Shown in pieces: positions 37,166-47,300 of a stretch of 64,000 bases of DNA. The stretch spans positions 186,001-250,000 of the forward strand of contig NZ_JACJRC010000003.1 of NCBI RefSeq assembly GCF_014697025.1, given 5' to 3'. Position 1 is the stretch's first letter. Each line of letters begins with the position of its first letter. Under the pieces are notes generated by a model. That model did not search any database and was not told the origin of the DNA. It saw only the letters and a program-made list of their open reading frames with translations. The translations under genes and the position numbers were made by a program. Source of the DNA: Alkalinema sp. FACHB-956 (GTDB taxonomy: Bacteria; Cyanobacteriota; Cyanobacteriia; Leptolyngbyales; Leptolyngbyaceae).

Positions 37166-37376
37166 CTGGGATAACGAGAGACGTTACTGGGATAACGAGA
37201 TTCAGTTGGGGATAGCGAGATTAGCTAGGAATCGCTCGCATCCAACGGACGTTGAGACTTTCAGGCATTCTTGCAGGCATTACGGACTGCCACTACAAAC
37301 TTTCACACGGATACAAACTTTCACACTGAAAAGCCCCACGCATCGCTTAAAACAACTTAAAAAACCGCTTAAAATG
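37166..37376. repeat. Chain of three different tandem arrays upstream of hisH
   Basis: A 21-bp unit repeated about 2.9 times (37166-37225; core GGGATAACGAGA, third copy GGGATAGCGAGA). Then CAGGCATTCTTG/CAGGCATTACGG (37262-37285), then 18-bp TACAAACTTTCACACGGA/TACAAACTTTCACACTGA (37294-37329). A weak 11-bp pattern (CGCTTAAAACA, ACTTAAAAAAC, CGCTTAAAATG) at 37344-37376 ends 33 bp before the start codon. Confidence 0.85.
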
Positions 37377-37409
37377 GGTAGGCTCAAGCGTGCTGAAGGG
37401 GAAGCAAAG

Positions 37410-38051
37410 ATGGCCACCATTGCCGTAATCGACTACGACGCAGGAAATCTCCACTCTGCCTGCAAAGGATTGGAAGCGGCGGGGGCCTCTCCCCAGGTGA
37501 CGGATGCCGTGGCTGACCTCGAAAAAGCCGATGCGATCGTCCTGCCGGGGGTGGGGTCTTGGGATCCGACGGTGCAGGGCATTCGATCGCGGGGTTTAGA
37601 AGCACCGATTAAGCGGGCGATCGCGGCAGGTAAGCCATTCCTAGGCATTTGCATGGGATTGCAAGTTTTATTTGACGCCAGCGAAGAGGGCCAGGAACCC
37701 GGTTTAGGCATCGTGCCCGGTACCGTGCGGCGCTTTCGGCCAGAACCCGGTATCACCATTCCCCACATGGGCTGGAATCGGTTGACCCTGAACCAACCGG
37801 ATTGCCCCCTGTGGCAGGGCATTCCCGAACAGTCGTGGATGTACTTTGTCCATTCCTATTATGTGGATCCAGTTAACCCACAGGTGCGATCGGCCACCAT
37901 CACCCACGGCACGCAAACGGTGACCGCCGCGATCGCCACGGGCAACCTGATGGCGGTGCAGTTCCACCCCGAAAAATCCTCCGATGCGGGAATGCATCTC
38001 CTGGCCAATTTTGTCCAATGGGTGAATGCGAGACAGGCCGTTGCGGTCTAG
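37410..38051 (+). CDS. hisH: Imidazole glycerol phosphate synthase, glutaminase subunit
   Basis: Releases ammonia from glutamine for HisF in histidine synthesis. 213 residues from the ATG at 37410, preceded by AAGGGGAAG. The ORF runs 68 codons further upstream through repeats and is not part of the protein. Family motifs: VIDYDAGNLHSACKGLE, VLPGVGSWDP, nucleophile Cys in LGICMGLQVLF, IPHMGWNRL, YFVHSYYVDP, and the His-Glu pair in MAVQFHPEKS. Downstream is rsmD at 16 bp, so they may be cotranscribed. Confidence 0.96.
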   Translation: MATIAVIDYDAGNLHSACKGLEAAGASPQVTDAVADLEKADAIVLPGVGSWDPTVQGIRSRGLEAPIKRAIAAGKPFLGICMGLQVLFDASEEGQEPGLGIVPGTVRRFRPEPGITIPHMGWNRLTLNQPDCPLWQGIPEQSWMYFVHSYYVDPVNPQVRSATITHGTQTVTAAIATGNLMAVQFHPEKSSDAGMHLLANFVQWVNARQAVAV

Positions 38052-38067
38052 GGTTGGAACAGATTGC

Positions 38068-38649
38068 ATGAGCCTACGAATTTATGGCAACCGGCTGCTG
38101 AAAACTTTGCCGGGATTGGACACTCGTCCCACGACGGGCAAAGTGCGGGAAGCGGTGTTTAATATCTGGCAGGGCACGATTGCTGGCTGTCGCTGGTTGG
38201 ATCTCTGTGTGGGCAGTGGAGCCATGGGAGCCGAAGCGCTGTGTCGGGGGGCAGCACGAGTGGTGGGCATTGAGCAGTTTCCCAAAGCCTGCGCGATCGC
38301 CCAGGAAAACTGGCAACGGGTAGCCCAGCCAGAGCAGCGTTTCCAAATTCTGCGGGGAGATGTGGTGAAACGCTTACCTAGCTTGGCGGGACAACAGTTC
38401 GATCGCATTTATTTTGATCCACCCTATGATAGCAACTTATATGAACCTGTGTTAAGGGCGATCGTGGCCTATGGACTTTTGGCCCCCCAGGGGGAAATTG
38501 CCGCTGAACATCGGCCTGGGAGCTTGCTTGTCCCGATTCCAGGTCTTGTGTGCTGCCGAGAAAAAACCTATGGCAACACCGCCGTGACTTTTTTTCAGGG
38601 GGATCGGTCAGAAACCGCGATCGAAATCAGCGAGGCTCTGGTACATTAG
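38068..38649 (+). CDS. rsmD: 16S rRNA (guanine966-N2)-methyltransferase
   Basis: 193 residues from the ATG at 38068; the frame also extends back to 38026 into hisH. RsmD methylates G966 of 16S rRNA. Motifs: LRIYGNRLLKTLPGLDTRPT near the N-terminus, VREAVFNIW, SAM-binding WLDLCVGSGAMGAEALCRGA, and the N2-guanine signature YFDPPY. Its TAG overlaps a possible GTG start (38649) of the next gene. Confidence 0.93.
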   Translation: MSLRIYGNRLLKTLPGLDTRPTTGKVREAVFNIWQGTIAGCRWLDLCVGSGAMGAEALCRGAARVVGIEQFPKACAIAQENWQRVAQPEQRFQILRGDVVKRLPSLAGQQFDRIYFDPPYDSNLYEPVLRAIVAYGLLAPQGEIAAEHRPGSLLVPIPGLVCCREKTYGNTAVTFFQGDRSETAIEISEALVH

Positions 38650-38678
38650 TGGCCGTTCAACCTTCTGACTTCAAGATC

Positions 38679-39788
38679 ATGATCCAGCCCGCGCCCACTC
38701 AGTCCCCTCAAACGCAACCCGCTCCAGATCAGCGGCAGCCCGTCCCACCCCGCAAAGGTGTTCCCCTGTGGGCGGCTTTCTCGATCGCCATCAATGGTTT
38801 GGTGCTGCTGGCAGTGTCGCTTGTGGTGTGGAAGCCGCAATTGTTGACCTTGTTACCGATTCCCCAGCCCAATGCAGCCCCGATCTCCAGCCCCGATCCC
38901 AATGCTACCGCTGCACCCGATCCAGCGGAGGCCGGAAATCGTCAACAATTGAGTTACGAGCAATGGCTAGAAATTTTGCAGAAGGAAGCCAGTGCCATCG
39001 CCAAAAAAACACCCGATCGCTTGACGGTGTTACTGGGGGATTCCCTCAGCCTCTGGTTTCCCACGGAGTTGTTACCCAGCGATCGGACCTGGCTAAACCA
39101 GGGGATTTCCGGGGAGAATTCCGCTGGCTTGCTGAAGCGCTTGAACTTCTTGGATGAAACGAAGCCCCAGACAATTTTTCTGATGGTGGGCGTCAATGAT
39201 CTGATTAAGGGCGTTCCCGCTGATCAGGTGGTGGCGAATCTGCGCCAAACGGTGCAAACCCTCAAGGAGAAACATCCCAGTACGGAAATCGTGCTGCAAG
39301 CCCTGCTGCCCCATGGCGGAGAGCGGGCCACCGTGACCGATCGAGAGGCTGTGCTGAAAGTCTCCAACGAGCAAATTTTTAAGCTGAACCAACAGATTGC
39401 CGCGATCGCCCAGGAGGAACAGGTCTTTTTCCTGAACCTATATCCCCTGTTTGCCGATAGCGATGGCCTGCTGCGCCAAGACCTCAGCACCGATGGCCTG
39501 CATTTGAATCGGGAAGGCTACAACGTCTGGCGGACGGCATTAACGGTGTTTAGCCAAACGAAACTGGCTCAACCGCCTATTGCTCCTGCGGCCCAGGAAG
39601 CGGGGGCGGCTTCTAGTGAGACGCCTGCGGAAGCCAATGGGGACGCGAATTCTGAAACCAATTCTGACGCTGGCCCTGACGCCAACAAAGCCACGACAAC
39701 CGAGGCCAGCACCGAGCCCAGCACGCCTGAAGCTGCCGCGCCCGAACCGCCGGAAAGCCAATCCAGTCCGGGCACTGCGGGACAGTAA
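38679..39788 (+). CDS. Membrane-anchored SGNH/GDSL hydrolase
   Basis: 369 residues from the ATG at 38679 (GTG at 38649, overlapping the rsmD stop, is an alternative). Pro/Gln-rich N-terminus, one membrane helix (WAAFSIAINGLVLLAVSLVV, about 26-45), a Pro/Ala linker, then an SGNH esterase domain: block I VLLGDSLSLW, block II NQGISGENSAGLL, block III VGVNDLIKG, block V DGLHLNREGY. The C-terminal 80 residues are Ala/Pro/Glu/Ser-rich and disordered. It probably deacylates a sugar or lipid outside the membrane. The stop lies in a 12-bp duplication. Confidence 0.87.
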   Translation: MIQPAPTQSPQTQPAPDQRQPVPPRKGVPLWAAFSIAINGLVLLAVSLVVWKPQLLTLLPIPQPNAAPISSPDPNATAAPDPAEAGNRQQLSYEQWLEILQKEASAIAKKTPDRLTVLLGDSLSLWFPTELLPSDRTWLNQGISGENSAGLLKRLNFLDETKPQTIFLMVGVNDLIKGVPADQVVANLRQTVQTLKEKHPSTEIVLQALLPHGGERATVTDREAVLKVSNEQIFKLNQQIAAIAQEEQVFFLNLYPLFADSDGLLRQDLSTDGLHLNREGYNVWRTALTVFSQTKLAQPPIAPAAQEAGAASSETPAEANGDANSETNSDAGPDANKATTTEASTEPSTPEAAAPEPPESQSSPGTAGQ

Positions 39789-39804
39789 TAGAGACAGTAA
39801 TAGA
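39781..39804. repeat. Exact 12-bp duplication across the SGNH hydrolase stop
   Basis: GACAGTAATAGA twice in tandem. The gene's TAA is at 39786-39788, in the first copy, and the second copy provides in-frame TAA and TAG again. Confidence 0.95.
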
Positions 39805-39837
39805 CTCGATCGGCGCTGGGATTTCAGGAAAAGCCAT

Positions 39838-39880
39838 GGTCTGGGGCCGCAGAAGGCTAGGAGAATGCCCCAGACCTCCT
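39838..39880 (+). terminator. Probable terminator between the SGNH hydrolase and ispH
   Basis: GGTCTGGGGC (39838-39847) pairs exactly with GCCCCAGACC (39867-39876) around a 19-nt loop, followed by the weak TCCTTTAT. It could instead be a leader element of ispH, which starts 59 bp later. Confidence 0.5.
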
Positions 39881-39938
39881 TTATCATGGGAAAGCATGAA
39901 AACCGCAGTGGGGAAACGTTTCTCCGGGGTGAAGAGGG

Positions 39939-41147
39939 ATGGATACAAAAGCTTTTAAACGATCGCTGAACAATTCTGATAACTATCACCGCAAGGGGTT
40001 TGGCCATGGGGAGGAAGTGGCCAGTACCATGGAGTCGGAGTACCAAAGTCCGCTGATTCAAGAAATTCGCGAGAAGAATTACATCCTCAAGCGCGGCAAT
40101 GTGACAATTCGTTTAGCCGAAGCGTTTGGCTTTTGCTGGGGGGTGGAGCGTGCGGTAGCAATGGCCTACGAAACCCGGACGCATTTCCCGACGGAGCGGA
40201 TTTGGATCACGAATGAGATTATTCACAATCCTTCGGTGAACCAGCGGCTGCGAGACATGAATGTGGAATTTATCTCGGTGGAGAATGGCCAAAAGGACTT
40301 CTCTGGGGTGCAGGCGGGGGATGTGGTGATTTTGCCTGCCTTTGGAGCGAGCGTGCAGGAAATGCAGTTGCTCAACGATCGCGGCTGTACGATCGTGGAT
40401 ACGACCTGTCCTTGGGTGTCGAAGGTGTGGAACACGGTGGAGAAGCACAAGAAGGTGCAATACACTTCGATTATTCACGGCAAGTACAACCATGAGGAAA
40501 CCGTTGCCACAAGTTCCTTTGCGGGTACCTATCTAATTGTGCTGAATATGGCCCAGGCGGAATATGTGACGAATTACATTCTGCATGGCGGCGACAAGGC
40601 TGAGTTTATGGCCAAGTTCAGCAAGGCGATGTCGGCGGGATTCGACCCCGATCGGGATTTGCAACGGGTGGGGATTGCCAACCAAACGACGATGCTGAAG
40701 GGTGAGACGGAGGCGATCGGTAAGTTGCTGGAACGGACAATGATGCAGAAGTACGGGCCAGACAAGCTGAATGAGCATTTCCAGAGTTTTAATACGATCT
40801 GCGATGCGACCCAGGAACGTCAGGATGCCATGTTTGATCTGGTGGAGGACAAGCTGGATCTCATGGTGGTGATTGGGGGATATAACTCGTCGAATACCAC
40901 GCATTTGCAGGAAATTGCGGTGGAGCGGGAAATTCCGTCCTATCACATTGATAGTGCCGATCGAATTTTGTCCAACAATCGTTTGGAGCACAAGCCGTTG
41001 GGGCAGGAGTTGATGGTGCAGGAGAACTGGTTGCCGGAGGGTGAAATTGTTGTGGGGATTACTTCGGGGGCTTCGACACCGGATAAGGTTGTGGAAGAGG
41101 TGATCGAGAAAATCTTCGCGCAAAAGTTGGAATTGGTCGCTAGCTAA
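39939..41147 (+). CDS. ispH: 4-hydroxy-3-methylbut-2-enyl diphosphate reductase
   Basis: Last step of the MEP pathway, giving IPP and DMAPP for carotenoids, phytol, quinones and hopanoids; iron-sulfur enzyme needing ferredoxin. 402 residues, the longer cyanobacterial/plant form with an N-terminal extension ([17 protein letters not shown]). Cluster-binding Cys in [22 protein letters not shown] and [10 protein letters not shown]; catalytic Glu within HGKYNHEET; substrate-binding [11 protein letters not shown]. The ATG is preceded by GAAGAGGG. Confidence 0.96.
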   Translation: MDTKAFKRSLNNSDNYHRKGFGHGEEVASTMESEYQSPLIQEIREKNYILKRGNVTIRLAEAFGFCWGVERAVAMAYETRTHFPTERIWITNEIIHNPSVNQRLRDMNVEFISVENGQKDFSGVQAGDVVILPAFGASVQEMQLLNDRGCTIVDTTCPWVSKVWNTVEKHKKVQYTSIIHGKYNHEETVATSSFAGTYLIVLNMAQAEYVTNYILHGGDKAEFMAKFSKAMSAGFDPDRDLQRVGIANQTTMLKGETEAIGKLLERTMMQKYGPDKLNEHFQSFNTICDATQERQDAMFDLVEDKLDLMVVIGGYNSSNTTHLQEIAVEREIPSYHIDSADRILSNNRLEHKPLGQELMVQENWLPEGEIVVGITSGASTPDKVVEEVIEKIFAQKLELVAS

Positions 41148-41184
41148 ACGATCTATAGCAGTTCTAGGGAACTTGTGAGTTCTT

Positions 41185-42447
41185 CTATTGTGCTTGTGCT
41201 TGGAGTTGCCAGACTAAGATAGTGGTTGAATTTTCGACTACGTCATCCTCTGTTGTTGCTAAATATCGACCGTTGGGGCTGAGAGTAATTTCAAATCCAT
41301 CGGTCGGTAATCTAAATAATTCTTCTTGAGTAGAAAGATCCCAACCTCGGATTGTTCTATCCTCTTCTCCCATGGTCAGTAAACACTTTCCGTCGGGACT
41401 AAACTTAACGTGCTTAACCTGTTTTTTATACCCTGTAAAGGTAGAAAGCAGTTGTCCCTGCAAACTCCATATTTTCACTGCTTTATCTTCAGTAGTAGTG
41501 ACTATTTTTTGCCCATCTGGGCTGAAATCCAAATCAATGACTGCCCCAGGATGGATAGGCCACCGGGCAATTAATTGTCCTTGCAAGTTCCATAGCTCCA
41601 TACCATTCTTTGAGAGAATTGCAATGTGTTTGCCATCAGAACTCACTGTGAACGGTGGAACAGATCTATCAGCCGCTTCAGATGGCAGATCAATCGTGAT
41701 CGGTTTTACATTGGAGTTTGCATTCGGAATTTGTAAGAGATCTAAACGACGCTCCAATCTTTGGCTAGCAGCTATGGTTACTAAAACATTCTGAGAACTA
41801 CTCCAAGTGACAATCCCGATCGCGTTCACACCTGAGAGATCTACATGGGGAATCTCAGGAAAGCCTTGCAGCATTGCTATGGACTTGCCTTGCAAATTCC
41901 AAACCCGGACTGTGTTATCCCTGGATGAACTGGCAATGTATTGCCCATCTGGACTGAAGGCAACATTACCAACTGCGCGTTTGTGCCCCTCAAATCTTGT
42001 GACCGACTGGGGAGTCTGACGATCGACTAGGGCGACCATGGGGCCTCGGGAACCTGTGGCAATTCGTTGGCTATCGGGACTGAATGAGATCGAGCCTAGC
42101 CAACCTGTGGGGACAACTTGTTGCGGATCTCCGGTCTTAAGATTCAAAAGTTTCAAGCCATGATTACCGCTCTCATCCGTGGCTGCTAATACTTGACTAT
42201 CCGGGCTAAAGGCTAGGTTGGGAGAAATCAAGCCAGTTAATTTTAAAGGCGTTTGACTGGGACTGATATATAAAGGGCAGACTGAATCAGGGCGAATATA
42301 TGCAGCGGCTGGACTCGATAGAATGGGGGCTTGCATTTGAGTCAGGGGTAATGCTGCTGTATAGAGGGGTTCATGCTCGCTACTGAATTGACCTGAACAC
42401 CCTACAAGTAGAGTCAGACTACCAATGCATAGACTGAATTTCTGCAT
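41185..42447 (-). CDS. WD40-repeat lipoprotein
   Basis: 420 residues from the Met at 42447 (a Met five codons earlier is possible). The N-terminus MQKFSLCIGSLTLLVGCSG ends in a lipobox (LVGC), so Cys16 is probably lipidated after cleavage. About seven WD40 units follow, seen as FSPDSQ/FSPDG phrases with WNLQG endings (VAFSPDGQYIASSSRDNTVR, LDFSPDGQKIVTTTEDKAVK, VKFSPDGKCLLTMGEEDRTI), making one beta-propeller. No catalytic domain. A scaffold role at the periplasmic face is likely. It converges on ispH with 37 bp between stops. Confidence 0.9.
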   Translation of the reverse strand: MQKFSLCIGSLTLLVGCSGQFSSEHEPLYTAALPLTQMQAPILSSPAAAYIRPDSVCPLYISPSQTPLKLTGLISPNLAFSPDSQVLAATDESGNHGLKLLNLKTGDPQQVVPTGWLGSISFSPDSQRIATGSRGPMVALVDRQTPQSVTRFEGHKRAVGNVAFSPDGQYIASSSRDNTVRVWNLQGKSIAMLQGFPEIPHVDLSGVNAIGIVTWSSSQNVLVTIAASQRLERRLDLLQIPNANSNVKPITIDLPSEAADRSVPPFTVSSDGKHIAILSKNGMELWNLQGQLIARWPIHPGAVIDLDFSPDGQKIVTTTEDKAVKIWSLQGQLLSTFTGYKKQVKHVKFSPDGKCLLTMGEEDRTIRGWDLSTQEELFRLPTDGFEITLSPNGRYLATTEDDVVENSTTILVWQLQAQAQ

Positions 42448-42806
42448 TGCGAAAGTGCCCATTCAATGCATAAGTGGATAGGGAACATTATCCAATGGGT
42501 CGATTGGACGGGAATTTCTTGTAGCTATTTTTTAAGCTTGTTTTGGAAGGCACCTTGCTGACTCGTTGAGAAGTGCTACTGGTAAAAACTTGGAACTCGC
42601 ATCAGTCAATATTTGCATAAGTCAATCTTTAGTGGATACATTAGTGGGGGTGGGTGAGGAGTGAACTATTTTTGCTGAGTCCTGGATTTAAATCCTCAAA
42701 TTTGGTGATTTTCAGGAAGTTCTAGAGAATGGCAGTATTAAGAACTAAGCCAGGGTGACACGACGCTAAACCAACTTGCAAAAATTTTGATGATTTCCCG
42801 GAGACA
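42448..42806. other. Divergent intergenic region
   Basis: About 360 bp between the WD40 lipoprotein and the SH3b gene; no gene or clear regulatory site is seen. Confidence 0.35.
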
Positions 42807-43364
42807 ATGATGAGTTTGCTGAAACGAAGTGTAATTGGCGTACTAAGTCTGGGTTTGGTGATGGTAAATGCATTACCCGGAATGACCCGTCCCGCCACGA
42901 TCGATAGCGAGGGCTGGGGAGCAATGGTTCGATCGGGGCCTTCGCTTAAAATGAGAGAACTCGGTAGCCTAGCCCATGGCGCACCCGTAGAAGTTCTAAA
43001 AGTTACAACTACCAATGACAGTGATAGTGGCTTGTATTGGTATTATGTGCAATCAACGGGTCGATCGAGGGCTGAAGGTTGGGTATCTGGTTCATTAGTC
43101 CGCTTTAAATCCAGCAATCAAACCTATGGCACCTTAGCCGGATCATCCAATGATGTCATTAACATTCGATCGGCCCCCAGCCTCAAGGGAAATGTTGTCC
43201 ATACAGGGGTCGTAGGAGACTTGGTCACCGTTGGTCGATCGTCCCGAGATGCGGGCTATCGTTGGTATCACATCACCTATCCCAATGGCTCCAAGGGCTG
43301 GGTACGCGAAGATCTAATCTCCGTTTGGCCTCAAGGTTGCATCATCACCTGCCCAGAACATTAA
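42807..43364 (+). CDS. Exported protein with two bacterial SH3 domains
   Basis: 185 residues. A signal peptide (LLKRSVIGVLSLGLVMVNALPG) precedes two SH3b modules: one around MVRSGPSLKMRELGSLAHG and YYVQSTGRSRAEGWVSGSLV, the second around INIRSAPSLKGNVVHTG and WYHITYPNGSKGWVREDLI. Such domains bind peptidoglycan or peptides in the envelope. There is no enzyme domain. A Cys pair ends the protein (GCIITCPEH). Confidence 0.88.
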   Translation: MMSLLKRSVIGVLSLGLVMVNALPGMTRPATIDSEGWGAMVRSGPSLKMRELGSLAHGAPVEVLKVTTTNDSDSGLYWYYVQSTGRSRAEGWVSGSLVRFKSSNQTYGTLAGSSNDVINIRSAPSLKGNVVHTGVVGDLVTVGRSSRDAGYRWYHITYPNGSKGWVREDLISVWPQGCIITCPEH

Positions 43365-43441
43365 AGTCGCGCGAACCATTCATCACACGCTGATGGTTCC
43401 ACCTGATCAATTATTTGAATTCACCAATAATTAGTTAAAGT

Positions 43442-43485
43442 AAAAGCTACTGATTGATATTCCAAGAATCGATCGGTAGCTTTTA
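43442..43485. terminator. Bidirectional terminator between convergent genes
   Basis: AAAAGCTACTGATTG pairs with CGATCGGTAGCTTTT with two wobbles; A-rich before and T-rich after. It serves the SH3b gene on the plus strand and could serve the membrane protein gene on the minus strand. Confidence 0.7.
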
Positions 43486-43608
43486 TGTAACAACACTAGA
43501 TGAAAATTTTACTTCAACAAACTCAATCATCTAAATGGAACTACTACAACATAAAATTCAGTGAAAATTTCAAATTAGCAAATCATCTAGTAAACACAAT
43601 CTAGGTAT

Positions 43609-44073
43609 TCAATCAGATTCTTGACCTAAGTCAGGTGATTGTGTTTCGACCTTCGTTTTCAAGATTGCTAGCAGCAACGCTATGCCATAGGCTGCTAGTA
43701 ATCCAGGAAACGCATCTTCAACCAGCTTCCAGTGAGGAACGGTATTGGGAGCCGTTCTAGGGAGATTTTCCACAAAAATTTGTAGATTAGAATAACAGCG
43801 ATCGCCTTGTTTAAAGCCGTAGCAATTACCAGGCGAGGATAAGATTGTGAGCAGTTGCAACGCCAGAACGAGGCCCCACATCCAGGCTTTGAGTTTTGCA
43901 GTGTTCGATCGATGCTTCCAAATAAAAATCCAACAGCCGAGCCAGAGGATTCCATAAAAGGGCAACAACAGAAACAAATAAAAGATTCCAGAAGCAACCG
44001 TAAAGGAAGAGCTGAGAAAGAGAAGAAAACTACAGACCAGATAAAGGGTGAGGAATAAACCAAGCTTAATCAT
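43609..44073 (-). CDS. Small multi-spanning membrane protein of unknown function
   Basis: 154 residues with about four hydrophobic helices: LGLFLTLYLVCSFLLFLSS, then IFYLFLLLPFYGILWLGCWI, LKAWMWGLVLALQLLTILS and LLAAYGIALLLAILK. A short outside loop has two Cys (GNCYG and DRCYS). No recognised family. The start ATG follows a moderate context; a region of 17-bp repeats begins about 170 bp upstream. Confidence 0.6.
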   Translation of the reverse strand: MIKLGLFLTLYLVCSFLLFLSSSFTVASGIFYLFLLLPFYGILWLGCWIFIWKHRSNTAKLKAWMWGLVLALQLLTILSSPGNCYGFKQGDRCYSNLQIFVENLPRTAPNTVPHWKLVEDAFPGLLAAYGIALLLAILKTKVETQSPDLGQESD

Positions 44074-44245
44074 AGAGTGGACTCTCTACATGATTACGAC
44101 AGAGCCATTTTATGCTAAAAAAGCATTGCACTAAATCGATTGGGGCAACCCTGATAACCCAAGGATCTCCGATCTCGATCGTGCAATGCCGCTAAGATGA
44201 GGCGTTATACCACTGGGAAAGCGGTTGCGTCTAGGCTCAGCCAGC

Positions 44246-44312
44246 CACTGACTCGCTTAACCCACTGACTCGCTTAACCCACTGACCCACTTAATCTACT
44301 GACCGCTTAACC
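44246..44312. repeat. 17-bp tandem array running across the GDPD gene stop
   Basis: Units CACTGACTCGCTTAACC (44246-44262) and an identical copy (44263-44279), then CACTGACCCACTTAATC (44280-44296) and TACTGACCGCTTAACC (44297-44312). The last unit holds the gene's stop (TTA at 44307-44309 on this strand), so the array is the 3' end plus the downstream region. Confidence 0.95.
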
Positions 44313-47300
44313 TGCAAATAAGCTATTGCGATTAAAGCTACTTTGGGTTTGGTAAGCAATCACCGCCAGCAAATCACTTCCCTGACTAATCTGCAAGCCA
44401 TCCCGACTATCCGCAAAAGTCAACCCGTTCAAACTATTGACTTGCAAACGAGTCGCCCCTGCTTGATAGTTCACGATCGTCACAAACCCTTCACCGGAAT
44501 TGAGTTTTACCGTTGCATGACTCGTTCCACCCAACCAAACTTGGTCATTACCGCTGCCGCTATCGATGTAATCCATTCCACCATTGGCATAGATGACATC
44601 ATTTCCACGACCTCCAAAAATTGTCTCAGCCGCATCAGAGCCATAGAGATAGTCATCCCCCGCTTCACCGATCAGGGTATCCATGCCCCCGTTGCCGTAG
44701 ATGGTGTCATTGCCCAAACCGCCTTTCAGGGTTTCAGCAAAGTCACGCCCATAGATCACTTGAGGCTTCACTGTACTATCTGGCTCCGGTGTCGGTTGCT
44801 GGAGTGCCGCTTTACCGAGGCTGGCATCGAGGTTCAGCGACTCACCTAGCTTAATTTGGATGATTTCGTTGTTGTCGATCGCCTTGCCCGAAAAATCCCG
44901 CCCGATCGAGAAGGGATAGTTGTTATCATTGGCCACCAGAATCGTGTCCTTATCCAACACCAAAATATTTTCGATCGTCACAAACGGAAAACTAAACTTC
45001 AGACTGCCATCCCCATTCAAATCCTGGGGATCCGCAATGTTCAGTAAATCAACGACTTCCGTTTTTTGGACGAAGCCATTGGCATCGGTTTTGGACAGAT
45101 CAATCTTGAAGATTTTCTTGAAGGCAGCGGCAGCCCCTTGATTGTTATCCCGCTCAATCACCAGAAATTCGGTGGCATTAATCGGCGTGAAATCCCCGAT
45201 CGCATGGCTGGGCGATTCCATCTGATACAGTCCCGCCAAGCCTTGGAACGAACTGCTCGTGGTGTCAAATTGATAAATCCGTAGGGAACCCTCCGGATCG
45301 CCCAGCACCGTTCCTTCCAACAGTGGGTAGAGCGTTTTGCGATCGAGACTGAACGCCATGCCCTCATAACCGCGCGATCGACCCAGATTTGCCGCCAAAT
45401 CCCCTGCCAACACCCTGGGATGATCCGGTGAGTAAACAAAATCCGCCGCCACTTGTTTGATAACCTTGGCTCCCGTCCCCGGAAAATCTGTAAAGAAGCC
45501 ATCCGCACCAATTTGGGTTAACTGCACCAACTCCTGCTCCGGCGTTTGGGGCGTGCCATCCGGGTTGAGCGTGAGGAAGTTTTCTTCGTTGCGCAGGGTG
45601 TAGGGATGTACCTGCAATCCGGCGGCATGGGCATCGTCGATAAACGAAGTGATTTCGCCCGTGAGCTGCGACCCAATTTCGGCCTTCCCATCCCCATTGC
45701 CATCCACCTTCGCCGTGAGGGGTTCACGCAACAGAATATTATTCTTCCAAGGTCCAGCCCCTTCGGCATACAGCTCCCGCATGACTTGCAACATCGCCGG
45801 ACTATCGAGATCGGCATAAACCGTATTGGCGGACAACGGTTTTTCAGCGGCATCCAGAAATGCCTGACCGTAGATCGCTTTCAGATCCTTGCCTTGGCTG
45901 ACGTTATAGCGAATGTCGTAGGGGAAGGAGAAGGAATCCTGGGGATCGGCGGCGCGGGTCGTATCTCCGTAGAGTTGCACGAGCGGAATGTTGCCCAAAC
46001 CTTCCTGATTCAGCCGCTGCTGAATTTCGATCAGATTCTGGAACTCAAAGGATTGAATAAAAATCCGACTGGGGTCGGTAAATCCCTCGGCAATCAACGT
46101 ATCCACCAGCAACTGACTGGTGTCGAGATTGATCAGCGTGCCATCCAGGAATTTCCCTTCCTTGGCAAGGAACGTGGGGTGCTTCGTTTCGGGGTAAATG
46201 CCGATTTTTTTGCCCGTCTGCGCCTCCACTTGTTTAACCAAGTCAATGATTTCCTTCAGGGTCGGAATTTCAAATTGCCCGTCAAAGGCGGTGTTGCCGG
46301 GACGGGTCGCAGGAATCCGTTCTTTAGCGCGCAGGGTCTTGAGTTCCGCCAGCGTAAAGTCTTCGACAAACCAACCCGTGTAGGTATCACCATCGATCGT
46401 TTTGGTGGTTTTGCGATCGGCAAATTCCGGACGACTCGCCACATCGCTGGTACCGGAAATTTCGTTTTCATGGCGAGCTACCAAGACGCCATCTTTTGTG
46501 ACCACCAAGTCGGGTTCGATAAAGTTGGCACCTTGTTCGATCGCCAGTTTATAGGCTTCCAGGGTATGCTCCGGACGGCTGCCGCTGGCTCCCCGGTGAC
46601 CGATCACGATCGGCGCATCGCCGCTCAAGGTCTTAAAGCTGGTGATGTTCGGCGTGGCGATCGGGGCTTCCAGCAGTTTGCCCGTTGCGTCAAAGTGGAG
46701 CAAATATGGCCCAAACTCTTCGCCAATCCAAATGTCGCCTTTGGCATCAATCACAAAGGACTCGACATCGAAGTCTGCCCCGGTCAGATGGCGATCGGTG
46801 GTATTTTCGTTTTGAATCGCAAAGGGAATGCGGCGATCGGGGTCGCGTAGTTGCACAAAGCCCTGAATGGCCACACTGCGATCGCCCTGCTCGCTGCCAG
46901 CAAAGCTCGGATCAACTTGGTACAACCGCAGTAGATAATCGGCGCTATTGTTCTTTGCCCCAAATCCGTTATCCGAGAGGAACCAGTAGTTATCGCCCTT
47001 GCCCCCCGGCGCAAACTGCACGCCACTGAACCCTTGTACAGGCTGTCCCGCAAAGGGGCCGGTGCGTCCATTGCCCGTAATGCCTGCGCCTGCGTTGGGG
47101 CCAGCGGCAAAGGTATCGGCTGGTAGGGCCGCAAAGCCAACCAGTTCTGCGGGTTTGACCGGAGGCGGCACGATGCCCTGGGACAGTTTGCCCGTGCCCA
47201 GGTTTTCAATCAGCAGTGCGCCGATGTCGATTAGCCGGTTGCCATCGCTCGATTCGTATAACCCCAGATCGAGCTTATTCGCATCATTGAAATCAACGGG

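Noticed and set aside
37344-37376. Pho-box-like TTAAAA repeats before hisH
   Set aside because: Spacing is uneven (10 and 12 bp) and the octamer CTTAACCT is absent. No phosphate gene is beside it.
44246-44312. Possible Pho box (repeats containing CTTAACC) beside a phosphatase gene
   Set aside because: The repeats are 17 bp apart instead of 11, they lie at the 3' end of the GDPD gene, and no downstream start uses them. They are better explained as a tandem duplication across the stop.
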